Positions 17,882-26,883 of a stretch of 47,076 nucleotides of DNA are shown piece by piece (position 1 is the first letter of the stretch; each line of letters begins with the position of its first letter). This DNA is from CAZXYF01 sp964644705 (lineage in GTDB: Bacteria > Planctomycetota > Brocadiia > SM23-32). The stretch covers positions 1-47,076 of the forward strand of contig CAZXYF010000002.1 in the NCBI GenBank assembly GCA_964644705.1, written 5' to 3'. Position numbers and translations under genes: made by a program. The notes beneath the pieces were generated by a model. The model saw only the letters and a program-made list of their open reading frames with translations, was not told where the DNA came from and made no database searches.

Positions 17882-18997
17882 ATGAGCAGGATTGCACTTT
17901 CTTCTGCGGAACTTCGTGAGTTCAGTGTGCCGGATGTGTTCTGTCTTCTCGGCGAACGCCAGTACCTTCTGGGACTGGGGGGCGTGATGGTTGCGACCAG
18001 TATGCGGGTCACCACCCGCGTGGAGGAAACCCCTGATGAATTCCGGTTGAGATTCTCCCCCACCGATCCCCATAGTCCGGAGATAACGGACATTCTGGGA
18101 CGCTGGCGTGAGGCACTGAAGGAAACGGCTCGGGATGAGGATCAATTATACGGACTGGATATAATCTGCGAGCTCCCGTCCCCTGATTTGCCCTGTCCCA
18201 CGACTTCTCGCATGATGAGTCCGGCCATAGCCGTTTCTCTGGCCACCGTACTGTGTGCACACCGTCGCCAGGACGAGATGGTGAATGGGGAACAGTTGGG
18301 AGCGATGGCGGGAAAAATACTGGAACGTGTGGTGGCACCGGACGGAACATATCCTTCGCGTTTTGATTCTCTCTGCCGGACGTGCGTGGAAGGGGGAGTG
18401 CGATATGTGAAATCGTCCGGGGAAGCCCTCAATGCGCAGCTGCTTGTGCCCCCCGAGTCTTTGTTACTGGTGGTGGATCCGGAGACGGCAAATGGTGGTC
18501 AAGAAACAAAATGGGGAGAAAATCTGTTGAGTGCCCTTCAGAAATTAGGGGGAACCGAGGCTCTGCTTGAACGGACCGAAGAAGAAGGTATTACCGGCCT
18601 CTTTGACCTGGCCGGAGACGAACTGTCCGATCAGGAAATGGCCGTTCTCTACGCCCTGGTGCGTGTTAGAGGCATGCTGCAGGAAATGTTGGAGACGCTG
18701 GATCGCGATGTTCGTGATAACGACCGGATGGCGGAGATATGCGATGAAGAGAGCATTATGATGCGTGACTATTTCGGTTTTCCCGGAGAAAACCTCCAGG
18801 AAATCCGCCATAAAGCAGTGGAAGCGGGAGCGCTCGGCGCCAAATTCACCTACGCGTTCGGGGAATCACCTGCTTTGCTCGCCCTGGCACCGGGTCGGCG
18901 GGATGAAGTAAGGTCGGCTCTGGTGGAGGAATATGGTGAACAGAGTATCGTCCAGCTGGATGTGAACCATTCCGGCATCCGAAGTGAAAGGCTTTGA
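17882..18997 (+). CDS. Divergent galactokinase-like GHMP protein, probable pseudoenzyme
   Basis: 371 aa. The overall path follows galactokinase: LLGERQYLLGLGG (22-34) sits where LIGEHTDYNGG belongs, SRFDSLCRT (159-167) corresponds to the catalytic MDQ region, EESIMMRDYF (289-298) to the HESLRDDY block, and GALGAKFTYAFGESPALLALAPG (316-338) to the GARMTGGGFGG C-terminal loop. Key motifs are eroded: His and Asp of GEHTDY are lost, the phosphate-binding GLSSSAA is replaced by PCPTTSRMM (104-112), and GGGFGG has become TYAFGE. Asp162 may still align with the catalytic Asp. I infer a GHMP fold that has lost ATP binding. AAGGA lies 7 bases before the ATG. Confidence 0.65.
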   Translation: MSRIALSSAELREFSVPDVFCLLGERQYLLGLGGVMVATSMRVTTRVEETPDEFRLRFSPTDPHSPEITDILGRWREALKETARDEDQLYGLDIICELPSPDLPCPTTSRMMSPAIAVSLATVLCAHRRQDEMVNGEQLGAMAGKILERVVAPDGTYPSRFDSLCRTCVEGGVRYVKSSGEALNAQLLVPPESLLLVVDPETANGGQETKWGENLLSALQKLGGTEALLERTEEEGITGLFDLAGDELSDQEMAVLYALVRVRGMLQEMLETLDRDVRDNDRMAEICDEESIMMRDYFGFPGENLQEIRHKAVEAGALGAKFTYAFGESPALLALAPGRRDEVRSALVEEYGEQSIVQLDVNHSGIRSERL

Positions 18998-19146
18998 ATG
19001 GACACCGGGTGAAACCATTCAGCGGAAACGAGTTTCTGTACTGTGTATGCTAAATTGAAAATTGTGTGGCGCAGCTGAACCCTCGCCAGAGGTTGTGTGT
19101 CTGCGCGCAAACATGTAATTTCCCCGTAATCTCTTTGGTCTCGGAA

Positions 19147-19977
19147 ATGCCCCCCATCACAGACTTTCATACTCACGCGTTCCCGGACGATTTGGCCGAA
19201 CACGCCGTGCGGGAATTGGAGAAACTTCAGGATGAGAATCAGGATGGGGCATGCCTCGACGGTACGATAAAGGACCTGCTTCGCTCAATGGACGCCGCGG
19301 GTATTGACCGTAGTGTCATTTGCTCCATCGCCACTGAACCCAAACAGGTAGGATCTATTCTCGCCTGGTCTCAAACCATTTCCAGCCATCGCATCATTCC
19401 GTTCGGATCTCTGCATCCCGACATGGAACATCCGGATAAAGCGGCCGACGAAATGGTTGAGCACGGCATACCCGGGGTTAAACTTCATCCACTGTATCAG
19501 GGGTTTGACCTGGGAGACAGGTCAACCTGGCGACTTTTTGAGGTTATTGAGCCGCGTCCACTGATTTGCGTGTCGCATTGTGGTTTGGATTTTGCCTTCC
19601 CCCCGGATGATGAACGGGCTCATCCGGAAAAATTAGGCAGGATACACGAACATTTCCCGGATATACCACTGGTGGCGGCCCACATGGGAGGGTGGAAACG
19701 CTGGGATAGTGTGGTTGAGCACCTGGTCGGGCTGGATATCTATCTTGAGACCTCATATACCCTCGGATATATTGACCGCGCCACACTGAGGAAGATCGTC
19801 AAGCGGCATGCAACGGAGAATATATTGCTCGGAAGTGACAGCCCATGGCAGGATCAAAAAAAGACTCTTGAGGGGATCAGAGAGTGGTTCGATCGGGATG
19901 TTATGCATAAGATTACTGCGCTCAACGCCGAGAATATTCTGTCCGGAGTAAACTATCAGCCCCCTGGAGGGGGATGA
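19147..19977 (+). CDS. Amidohydrolase-2 family metal-dependent hydrolase
   Basis: 276 aa TIM-barrel hydrolase. Metal ligands are visible: FHTH near the N-terminus, SHCG in the middle, AAHMGG, and the last-strand aspartate in LGSDSPW. KLHPLYQGFDLGD is the usual lysine/histidine strand. The frame is open to 19066, but ATG 19147 begins exactly at the first strand (MPPITDFHTHAFPDD). This branch contains decarboxylases and lactonases; the substrate cannot be told. It lies 149 bases downstream of the GHMP gene. Confidence 0.88.
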   Translation: MPPITDFHTHAFPDDLAEHAVRELEKLQDENQDGACLDGTIKDLLRSMDAAGIDRSVICSIATEPKQVGSILAWSQTISSHRIIPFGSLHPDMEHPDKAADEMVEHGIPGVKLHPLYQGFDLGDRSTWRLFEVIEPRPLICVSHCGLDFAFPPDDERAHPEKLGRIHEHFPDIPLVAAHMGGWKRWDSVVEHLVGLDIYLETSYTLGYIDRATLRKIVKRHATENILLGSDSPWQDQKKTLEGIREWFDRDVMHKITALNAENILSGVNYQPPGGG

Positions 19978-20040
19978 TTTCTGCCCCGCGCGCCGCAGAG
20001 TCACTGAATATCACGCTTCAATTCTTCTTCCGAGGATCCG

Positions 20041-21129
20041 ATGGACATCCTTTTTATCGAGCCCTACTGCGTCGGCTCCCATCGCGCGTTCTGTGAGGGA
20101 TACGCCGCATACAGCCAACATGACGTTGAGCTGATGACTCTGCCGGGTAAACGGTGGAAACAGCGGATGCGTGGCGGCAGCGTTCGGCTGGCAGAGCTGC
20201 TGGATGGGACATCGGCCGACCTGATTGTGGCCAGTGATTATCTGAATTTGCCCGTTTTTAAATGCACGTCCGAGCCTCCCGTGGACGGTCTTCCGGTTGT
20301 CCTTTATTTTCATGAGAATCAGCTTACATATCCCCTGCGCGAAGGGCAAAAACGAGAGGATGAGTTTGCCCACATCAACGTAACCAGTTGTTTGGCGGCG
20401 GACCGGGTTCTGTTCAACTCCCGTTATCACCTGGAATCGTATGTGCGGGCCTGCGCTGATTTTTACTCGAATGGTGATACTGCTCCCCATTGCGTCGCGG
20501 ATCGGATCAAAGCAAAAAGCCGGGTGTTGCCGGTAGGGGTCGAACTCGATTCCATTGATGATTGCCGGGGTGTGGCCTCGCACAGGTCCGGCCCTCTGAC
20601 AATTCTCTGGAATCACCGGTGGGAATACGACAAATGCCCGGATACTTTTTTCCGGGTTATGGAACGTTTGGACGCGCAGGGGCTTGAGTTTGAGTTAGCG
20701 GTGGCGGGCCAATCATTTACGCAAAAACCGCCTGCGTTCAAGCGCGCAGAGAAAAACCTATCTCATCGGCTGAGAGTTTTCGGGACCGTCAGCCCCCGTG
20801 CCGATTATTTGCGACTCCTGCTGGAAAGCGATGTGGTCGTTTCCACCGCGAAACATGAATTTTTCGGCATTGCGGTGGTTGAAGCATCCTATGCGGGCTG
20901 CACCCCCATACTCCCCGACCGCCTGAGCTATCCGGAATTGGTCCCGCCCCAGCATCATGGTGAGTGCCTGTACGGCGATGAAAAAGAGCTGTGCCGTACC
21001 CTTCGTCGCTGGGTGAAAAATCCGGCGAAAGCCAGAAGTATCGATCTGAGCGATGCTATGAAACGCTATAATTGGGGGAGGATTGCCCCCCGTCTGGATT
21101 CGACTCTATCAGACGTTTGCGCGCGATAA
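20041..21129 (+). CDS. Glycosyltransferase, DUF3524 / queuosine mannosyltransferase type
   Basis: 362 aa GT-B (GT4-like) protein. The N-terminal domain is DUF3524: ILFIEPYCVGSHRAFCEGYAAYS, YFHENQLTYPLREGQKREDEFAHIN, VLFNSRYHLESY. The C-terminal domain has NHRWEYDKCPDTFFRVM, the nucleotide-sugar loop and EFFGIAVVEASYAGCTPILPDRLSYPEL. Animal homologues (GTDC1/QTMAN) mannosylate tRNA queuosine; whether bacterial ones do is not established. GAGG precedes the ATG by about 6 bases. Its stop is 8 bases from the stop of the convergent ExbD gene. Confidence 0.9.
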   Translation: MDILFIEPYCVGSHRAFCEGYAAYSQHDVELMTLPGKRWKQRMRGGSVRLAELLDGTSADLIVASDYLNLPVFKCTSEPPVDGLPVVLYFHENQLTYPLREGQKREDEFAHINVTSCLAADRVLFNSRYHLESYVRACADFYSNGDTAPHCVADRIKAKSRVLPVGVELDSIDDCRGVASHRSGPLTILWNHRWEYDKCPDTFFRVMERLDAQGLEFELAVAGQSFTQKPPAFKRAEKNLSHRLRVFGTVSPRADYLRLLLESDVVVSTAKHEFFGIAVVEASYAGCTPILPDRLSYPELVPPQHHGECLYGDEKELCRTLRRWVKNPAKARSIDLSDAMKRYNWGRIAPRLDSTLSDVCAR

Positions 21130-21137
21130 ATTCCAGG

Positions 21138-21587
21138 TCACCTGACGTTTTTGAAGGCCATGGGCATCTCGACGGCACGAATAACGCTGATGGCTTCCAC
21201 GATGTTTTTGTAGGGAACGCGGTCTCCACAATCCAGGACCACCCGTTTGTCCTGCTCCAGCGCTTTGAAACGCTGGAGATGATTCGCGAGCTGGCGTGAT
21301 GATCTTATTTGAACATCCCCCACGTAAGTCTCGACATCACCGGTCGATTTACTCTTGCGCAACTTGAGGACAATTGGTTCGAACTCTTTATCGATTGTCC
21401 GCCCCCCATTCCCGCCATCAGGATCAACAGTCGGCTCTGGCAGCCGCGTTTCGATCATCCCTTCCTTGCGGGGGATCTTGAGGGTGACGATGAAAAAGAT
21501 CAGCAGGAGAAAGACGACATCAATCATCGATGTCATCTTCAGCTCAAGTCCCTCCCCCTCTCCACTGTCGGATTCGCTTTCAGCCAT
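21138..21587 (-). CDS. ExbD/TolR-type biopolymer transport protein (third copy)
   Basis: 149 aa: a short cytoplasmic tail, one transmembrane helix containing the essential Asp (MIDVVFLLLIFFIVTLKIP), and a periplasmic ExbD domain ending in PYKNIVEAISVIRAVEMPMAF. The start is ATG 21587 with GGGGAGAG about 7 bases upstream; an upstream extension of the frame to 21734 overlaps the previous gene. Very similar to the preceding ExbD, a recent tandem duplicate. Energises an outer-membrane or envelope process together with ExbB. Confidence 0.92.
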   Translation of the reverse strand: MAESESDSGEGEGLELKMTSMIDVVFLLLIFFIVTLKIPRKEGMIETRLPEPTVDPDGGNGGRTIDKEFEPIVLKLRKSKSTGDVETYVGDVQIRSSRQLANHLQRFKALEQDKRVVLDCGDRVPYKNIVEAISVIRAVEMPMAFKNVR

Positions 21588-21730
21588 AGAATGCTCTCCC
21601 CGTATAAATACGTGGACGACAAAATACGCCCGCCTGTTCCGCCCCGCCCGTATTGGGGCATGGCTGCCGCCTGCCGCGTATATCGAGCCCGAATCTCCCG
21701 AACTTGCGACGGGAACGCCGCAGCGGGCAA

Positions 21731-22183
21731 TCAATCGAGATTTCCAAAAGCAAGCGGTAGTTGAATTGCTTGAACAACACTGATTGCCTCAACCAGATCC
21801 TTGTAGGGGACACCGTCCCCACACTGGACCACAACGCGGCCATCATCTTTGATCTTGCGAAACATTTTCAGCCGGCTAGCCAGCTGTCCGGGACCACGCA
21901 TCCGTTGTCCGCCGACGTATGTTTTGACCTTCCCACTCGTTGGATCTTTCCGGAGACTTAATTTTATGTCCTGAAACTCCTGTCGGTCCTTCTCCTCTTC
22001 GGGGGCCGTAACCTGGCCCGCACCTTTTGCCTCGGGAAGTCGGGTTTCGATAAAAGCTTCCTCTTTAGGGATTTTCAGAGTTACGAGAAAAAATATAAGC
22101 AGGAGGAAAACGACGTCAATCATGGACGTCATTTTCAACTCAAGTTCATCTTCCTCTCCCGCATCCGATGCATTTATGGCCAT
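21731..22183 (-). CDS. ExbD/TolR-type biopolymer transport protein (second copy)
   Basis: 150 aa. Same plan as its neighbour: acidic tail, ELKMTSMIDVVFLLLIFFLVTLKIP, periplasmic domain ending PYKDLVEAISVVQAIQLPLAF. ATG 22183 is preceded by GGGAGG at about 8 bases; the TTG further upstream overlaps that site and is not used. It shares most of its membrane segment and C-terminal block with the downstream copy. Confidence 0.92.
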   Translation of the reverse strand: MAINASDAGEEDELELKMTSMIDVVFLLLIFFLVTLKIPKEEAFIETRLPEAKGAGQVTAPEEEKDRQEFQDIKLSLRKDPTSGKVKTYVGGQRMRGPGQLASRLKMFRKIKDDGRVVVQCGDGVPYKDLVEAISVVQAIQLPLAFGNLD

Positions 22184-22207
22184 TTTATGACCTCCCAATT
22201 TCAGGCG

Positions 22208-22660
22208 TCATTTTTTATCTTCAGGTCTGTATGCTGCAAACATCATCTTCTCGAAGCGCAGATCATAGATCTTTTTCAATACCGGTTTCACGTTTTTGTA
22301 TTCGGCATCTTTATCGCCCCGGATGATGATGGGCGCGGACCCTGTTTTCTCCTCCAGCCTCCTGAGTCCGGCCTTGTATTTGTCCATTTTCTGCTTGAAC
22401 TTGGCCAGATTCATCCTCTGATTATACATCACGATGTCGCCGCCCTTTTCCACGTTGACAACCAGCCGTTTTTTGGATACATCTTGCTGTATTTGGGCCT
22501 GGAATGCCACGGGCAATTCCAGCTCGGCCATCCGTTCCATCTTATTGAAGGTCGTGATGGTCATGAAAAAGATCAGCAGCAGAAATGTGACGTCAATCAA
22601 AGGCGTCATGTCCACGTTCAGCGTTTCGCCGGATCCTTCGCCATTTGCGTTGACGGCCAT
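22208..22660 (-). CDS. ExbD/TolR-type biopolymer transport protein (first copy, divergent)
   Basis: 150 aa. The membrane helix DMTPLIDVTFLLLIFFMTITTF is the canonical ExbD form with the proton-path Asp. The periplasmic part has the family core (KRLVVNVEKGGDIVMYNQ...PIIIRGDKDAEYKNVKPVL) but is clearly distinct from the other two copies. First ExbD after exbB, so probably the ancestral partner. Confidence 0.92.
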   Translation of the reverse strand: MAVNANGEGSGETLNVDMTPLIDVTFLLLIFFMTITTFNKMERMAELELPVAFQAQIQQDVSKKRLVVNVEKGGDIVMYNQRMNLAKFKQKMDKYKAGLRRLEEKTGSAPIIIRGDKDAEYKNVKPVLKKIYDLRFEKMMFAAYRPEDKK

Positions 22661-22721
22661 ATATGGAGACTCCTTGAGAATCTATAGGCGATGCCAGTGT
22701 CACAAACCACTGCCGGCCGGA

Positions 22722-23759
22722 TCATTCCGGTGGCGGCGGGGGCGGCACGTCTTCTTCCTGTTCAGGTGCCGGAGGTTCCGGTTCACCTTCCGCGGGCATG
22801 TCCTCTGGCTCTTCCTCGGGCACGTGAGCAGCCGATTCGATGGCCTCGCGGACTTCGGCGGCCATGGCCGGCGTTGTTTCAACATGTTTGAATCGGCTGA
22901 GCAGGTCCTCGCCAGCGACTCCAATATCCAGCATCAGGGACGTCACTCGATTCTTGAATACAGCGTAAGCCACGAGAACCGGAACAGCCACCACCAGCCC
23001 CTCACACGTCGTTGTGAGGGCCAGCTGAATGTCGTTGGCCAGCACCGCGGGTTCGGGTTGTTGGGACATCTGACTGATGGTCCCAAATGCGGCCATCATA
23101 CCCAGGACCGTACCCGTGAGCCCGAGCATTGGCGATATCGCGCCGATAACGGAGAGCCAGCCAACGTGCTGATGCCAGCGGATACTCTCAGCTTCACCCG
23201 CCTCCTCCATGGCCGTTATCATCTCATCGTACCCGGCCCGCACTTCCCGCAAACCGGCTTCCATAACACGCGCCAGGGTGCATTCGCTCCGGAGGCAACG
23301 CTCCATTGCATCCCGAAGATCAAGATCTTCCAGGTCATCCTCCAGAGCATAGATGAATTCCTCTGGCATCAGCTCCGAACGGCGGAGTGAAAATATCATT
23401 TGTCCGGTGAGATACATGGCGACGGTTGACAGCAGAATAATAATCGCCCCCGGAATCCCCGAGTTGTTAATCACAAGGGTGAAAACACTGACTTCTTCGG
23501 TACCACCCTGTTGTTGCCCACCCCCTTCGCCCTCCGCTTCCTCGGATTCACCATTTCCGTTGCCGCCGGAAGGGGCCGGCGCTTCGTCAGTGGATCCCCC
23601 ACCTCCGGAAGGGGCCGGCGCCGTTTCGGCTCCGCCACCGCCACTGGCTCCGCTTCCCTCATCCAGTGATGGGATGCCCTGAGCGTACAGATTTGTCTGA
23701 CTGCTGATAAGCAGCCCACACGCCACAACAAACAATATGGTTAACCAACCTCGTCGCAT
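22722..23759 (-). CDS. MotA/TolQ/ExbB proton channel protein with signal peptide and low-complexity tails
   Basis: 345 aa, longer than standard ExbB (about 220-240). Residues 1-27 form a signal peptide. Residues 30-90 are Gly/Ser/Glu-rich with a duplicated APAPSGG motif. Transmembrane segments lie near 103-122, 200-227 and 248-268; the last two carry the family core GAISPMLGLTGTVLGMMAAF and ALTTTCEGLVVAVPVLVAYAVF with the channel threonines. The tail (310-345) is acidic and proline-rich and ends in six prolines. AAGGAG precedes the ATG. Forms an operon with the upstream TPR gene and three downstream ExbD genes. Confidence 0.93.
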   Translation of the reverse strand: MRRGWLTILFVVACGLLISSQTNLYAQGIPSLDEGSGASGGGGAETAPAPSGGGGSTDEAPAPSGGNGNGESEEAEGEGGGQQQGGTEEVSVFTLVINNSGIPGAIIILLSTVAMYLTGQMIFSLRRSELMPEEFIYALEDDLEDLDLRDAMERCLRSECTLARVMEAGLREVRAGYDEMITAMEEAGEAESIRWHQHVGWLSVIGAISPMLGLTGTVLGMMAAFGTISQMSQQPEPAVLANDIQLALTTTCEGLVVAVPVLVAYAVFKNRVTSLMLDIGVAGEDLLSRFKHVETTPAMAAEVREAIESAAHVPEEEPEDMPAEGEPEPPAPEQEEDVPPPPPPE

Positions 23760-23835
23760 TCTGTAACTCCTTTTTGTCGAGAACGAATATAGGTCTCTTG
23801 GTTAAATTGGCCCATTAAAAGGGAATAACGGGGAA

Positions 23836-24969
23836 CTACCCCACAAGCCCCGGGTGATTTTTCTTGAGTTTTTTCGTCCAGTACGAACCAGGATATCTAT
23901 TTTTCAGTCGTTTGGCCAGCTCTTTTGCTCGCTGCGGAGCATCGGAATAATATTCCTTTGCCGTGACCGCAGCGTAGTAGAGCGCCTTCTGGTACTCGTG
24001 CTTGATATCACGATGCAAAACAACCACGCGCAGGAAGGAAAAGAGCGCCTCGCGTATCTGGCCGCGTTTCATCAGGGATAGTCCGCGGCTGTTATACGCT
24101 TCGGCTCGCATTTCATCATCGGGGCTCTGCAGGCCGACGGTGCGGAAAAGATTTTCCGCTTTCCGATAATTGTCTTTCCCCTGCCATGCGTATGCTTCAG
24201 AAATCATCGCCAGATAAGCCAGTTCCGGCACTTTTTCCATGTATTGATCACTGAGTGTTTCGAGGGCTTGTATAGCCTGATCATACATGCCCCGTTCCAT
24301 CATGAGCCGCCCCTCCCAAACCCGCGCTTTGCGTTTGATCGACTCCGGGTAATCGGAATTCAGAATGTCATCTATGGTTCCCTGAGCCTCACTAAATTTA
24401 TCCAATCTGATCTGCGCTCGTGCGAGCCCGACGGCAGCGTCCGGCACGAAGTAGTGGTCGGGCATTGCTTTCAGCAGACGCCCGAACTTATCAGCCGCTC
24501 GACTGTACCATTTCCTTTTTCCGGCTTTTGTGACCTGCGCGTATTTGGCTTCTTTAAAAGCCGATTGGGCGGCATAGTACCAGATGTAGGCGCCTATCCA
24601 TTGGAATTTCCCCTTCACCTCGGAACCTGCTTTGCCAAACTGTTTATACGCTTCATCGTATTTTCTGTTCTTCCACATCCCCCACGCCTTTGCATACTTG
24701 GGCGGTTTCGGGCGGCGCGTCACTTTACTCACGATGAGCTTTTTCTGGCTCTCTTTCTCCGCGTATTTCGGTGCCGTGTAAAGCTTTCCCACGTCCCCCC
24801 GGCTTTTAATTTTGATGTATTTGTACGTCTCTTCCTGTATGTCGCCGGTGACCTGTTTCTTGCCCTTCGGTGTTTCAACCATGACAAGGTCTGCCGCTCT
24901 GAGCCCCGGGGCATACCCCAACATGAGTCCAGCTAAGATCGCCAACGCCAGAAGTGCTCTTTTTTTCAT
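23836..24969 (-). CDS. Exported TPR-repeat protein
   Basis: 377 aa from ATG 24969 (a GTG at 24981 adds four residues). Signal peptide MKKRALLALAILAGLMLGYAPGLRA, then about 70 basic residues, then TPR-like helical repeats from about 90 to the end (AWGMWKNRKYDEAYKQFGKAG, VGLARAQIRLDKFSEAQGTID, AEAYNSRGLSLMKRGQIREALFSF). First gene of the ExbB/ExbD operon. Periplasmic TPR proteins next to ExbB/ExbD sets are frequent in PVC-type and deltaproteobacterial genomes and are thought to be scaffolds for the energised complex. Very Lys/Arg rich. Confidence 0.85.
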   Translation of the reverse strand: MKKRALLALAILAGLMLGYAPGLRAADLVMVETPKGKKQVTGDIQEETYKYIKIKSRGDVGKLYTAPKYAEKESQKKLIVSKVTRRPKPPKYAKAWGMWKNRKYDEAYKQFGKAGSEVKGKFQWIGAYIWYYAAQSAFKEAKYAQVTKAGKRKWYSRAADKFGRLLKAMPDHYFVPDAAVGLARAQIRLDKFSEAQGTIDDILNSDYPESIKRKARVWEGRLMMERGMYDQAIQALETLSDQYMEKVPELAYLAMISEAYAWQGKDNYRKAENLFRTVGLQSPDDEMRAEAYNSRGLSLMKRGQIREALFSFLRVVVLHRDIKHEYQKALYYAAVTAKEYYSDAPQRAKELAKRLKNRYPGSYWTKKLKKNHPGLVG

Positions 24970-25253
24970 GCGTTTAAACACCTGAAAAGAGTAATGTCTA
25001 TGGATGGATTGTACGCGATTCAGGGGGCATGCCCATCGTGAAGTTCTTCAAGATAGCAGACCCTTGGTACGTTAATATTTGAGTTCTATGTTCATCCATC
25101 TAAAATACATGATATTATCTTCGGACATCGTATTCAACCGCATTCTCGCCTGCGGTCAAGGGGGATGCTGGATGGGAACGAGAATCAGGGATGCCTGATT
25201 GCGCCTTTTTGGGGGCAGCCTCTATAATCGATATTTTACCAGAGGAGGGAATT
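24970..25253. promoter_or_regulatory. Divergent intergenic region between the TPR operon and thiL
   Basis: 284 bases without a gene, from which the TPR-ExbBD operon leaves leftward and thiL rightward. For thiL a TATAAT at 25223-25228 is preceded 18 bases earlier by TTGCGC (25199-25204), a weak -35. AGAGGAGGG (25241-25249) is the strong thiL ribosome binding site. I see no further structure. Confidence 0.45.
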
Positions 25254-26303
25254 ATGAGGGAACAGCGCCTTCTGCAATATCTTAAATGCAAAAATATCGG
25301 GCAGGAGGTAACCGGTCTCAGACTCGGTATCGGTGATGACTGCGCCGTGCTGGAGGTGGGTGCGGATAAAACCGTAGTCACCAGCACCGATATGCTCATA
25401 GAAGGTGTTCATTACAATCCCGGAGTGCGTCCGGATCTTATCGGTCGAAAAGCGGTCACGCGAGCCCTCAGTGATCTCGCCGCGATGGCGTGCCGTCCGC
25501 TGGCCTGCCTGGTAGCGGTGAGTTTCCCCCCTGCTTCCGAAGAGAAGTTCGCCCGGAAGTTGTGCGATGCTTTTGCTGAAACTGCCCGTCAGTTCGATGC
25601 ACCACTGATTGGCGGGGATATAAGCAGCGGGACCGACCAGTTGACAATCACTGTTACTGTCTTTGGTGTTCCCGGTCCGGACGGGATTGTCAGCCGCTCT
25701 GGAGCCAAACCGGGCGATGCAATCTGTGTGACCGGAAAACTGGGTGGGGCCGTTCAGAGCGGAAGACATCTGACATTTCGACCACGTATCCGGGAAGCCC
25801 TTTTTCTTAACCAGCGCTTTGAGATTCATGCTATGATCGATATCAGCGACGGGCTGAGCACTGATATCCACCATCTTTGTAATGCCAGCGGTGTCGGAGC
25901 GACAATCAACGCTGATGCCGTGCCCGTGCATTCGGATCTCGAATGCGTAAACGGCGCGATCGACCGAGAATCTCTGGTACATCGGGCTCTGTCGGGCGGG
26001 GAAGACTACGAACTTTTGTTCTGCGTTCCCGGAGAACAAATTTCATCCTCCCCCATCACGGTGGCGCTGGGCGAAACGGTGGAGAGAACCGGTGAGACGG
26101 GATCGGAGAAGGGGGAGTGCAATGAAGCCACGGATAAAGGGAATCACAAGCATGATGGCCGAGACCACGGTGTCGTTCCGGAGTCTATAATGGTCGCGCG
26201 CGTTGGAACGTGCACGAATGAGAGCGGAATCGTGCTCCAATGGGACGACCCGGCCGTTGGGAAAGAAACGCTGGAGGCAAATGGATGGGAACATCAGAGC
26301 TGA
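25254..26303 (+). CDS. thiL: Thiamine-monophosphate kinase
   Basis: Phosphorylates thiamine phosphate to the diphosphate cofactor. 349 aa. Hallmarks: LGIGDDCAVLE, TSTDMLIEGVHY, LSDLAAMACRP, GGDIS, MIDISDGLSTDIHHLC, SGGEDYELLF and the terminal GWEHQS. Start chosen at ATG 25254 because AGAGGAGGG stands 4 bases before it. Unusual: between ITVALGETVERTGE and the last strand is a hydrophilic insert of about 35 residues (Gly, Lys, His, Asp and Glu rich, about 285-320). Its end overlaps tsaE by 19 bases. Confidence 0.95.
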   Translation: MREQRLLQYLKCKNIGQEVTGLRLGIGDDCAVLEVGADKTVVTSTDMLIEGVHYNPGVRPDLIGRKAVTRALSDLAAMACRPLACLVAVSFPPASEEKFARKLCDAFAETARQFDAPLIGGDISSGTDQLTITVTVFGVPGPDGIVSRSGAKPGDAICVTGKLGGAVQSGRHLTFRPRIREALFLNQRFEIHAMIDISDGLSTDIHHLCNASGVGATINADAVPVHSDLECVNGAIDRESLVHRALSGGEDYELLFCVPGEQISSSPITVALGETVERTGETGSEKGECNEATDKGNHKHDGRDHGVVPESIMVARVGTCTNESGIVLQWDDPAVGKETLEANGWEHQS

Positions 26304-26794
26304 AACCGTCATCAACGCGGCCGTATTGCACCAACTCGCCCGCTGAAACGAAACGAGTGGCCGCCCTTTTTGCGTCACAGTGCCGCCCTAACGATGTTGT
26401 GGGGCTGAAAGGGAGTTTAGGAGCCGGTAAAACATGCTTTGTTAAAGGTTTGGCCCGGGGGCTTGGTGTTGAACCGATTCATCAGGTGACCAGCCCCACG
26501 TTTGTTCTCCACCAGCGATACGCTGGCAATCTCGTTGTGCATCATTTTGATGCCTACCGGCTTGAAAGCGCCGCATCAATGGTCGAGTTGGGCTGTGATG
26601 AGGTATTCTCCGGCGGGGGAGTGTCCGTTGTGGAGTGGGCCGACCACGTGATGGAATGTCTCCCGGATTCACATTTTATGTGGGAGTTTCGCATTACCGG
26701 AGCTCGGGAGCGTCAACTCACACTGCTGGCGAACGGATCCGCTTCCGAGGATCGTCTAACAAGGATTGAGGAGGTGTTGGAGGCCGAGTTCTGA
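26285..26794 (+). CDS. tsaE: tRNA threonylcarbamoyladenosine biosynthesis ATPase
   Basis: 169 aa P-loop protein that drives the TsaB-TsaD cycle making t6A37 in tRNA. Walker A GSLGAGKT (usually GDLGAGKT), TSPTFVLHQRY, HFDAYRL and VVEWADHV are all present. ATG 26285 lies inside the thiL 3' end, giving a 19-base overlap and probable translational coupling. thiL-tsaE pairing is known in several phyla. Confidence 0.94.
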   Translation: MGTSELKPSSTRPYCTNSPAETKRVAALFASQCRPNDVVGLKGSLGAGKTCFVKGLARGLGVEPIHQVTSPTFVLHQRYAGNLVVHHFDAYRLESAASMVELGCDEVFSGGGVSVVEWADHVMECLPDSHFMWEFRITGARERQLTLLANGSASEDRLTRIEEVLEAEF

Positions 26795-26883
26795 AGCGGG
26801 TTATAGTTTAGTCGGTGGGCGGGATGAAAAGTGCGGACTGAGAGGGTTGTGACATGCCGAATTCAAACAGTAATCGAAAGTAA

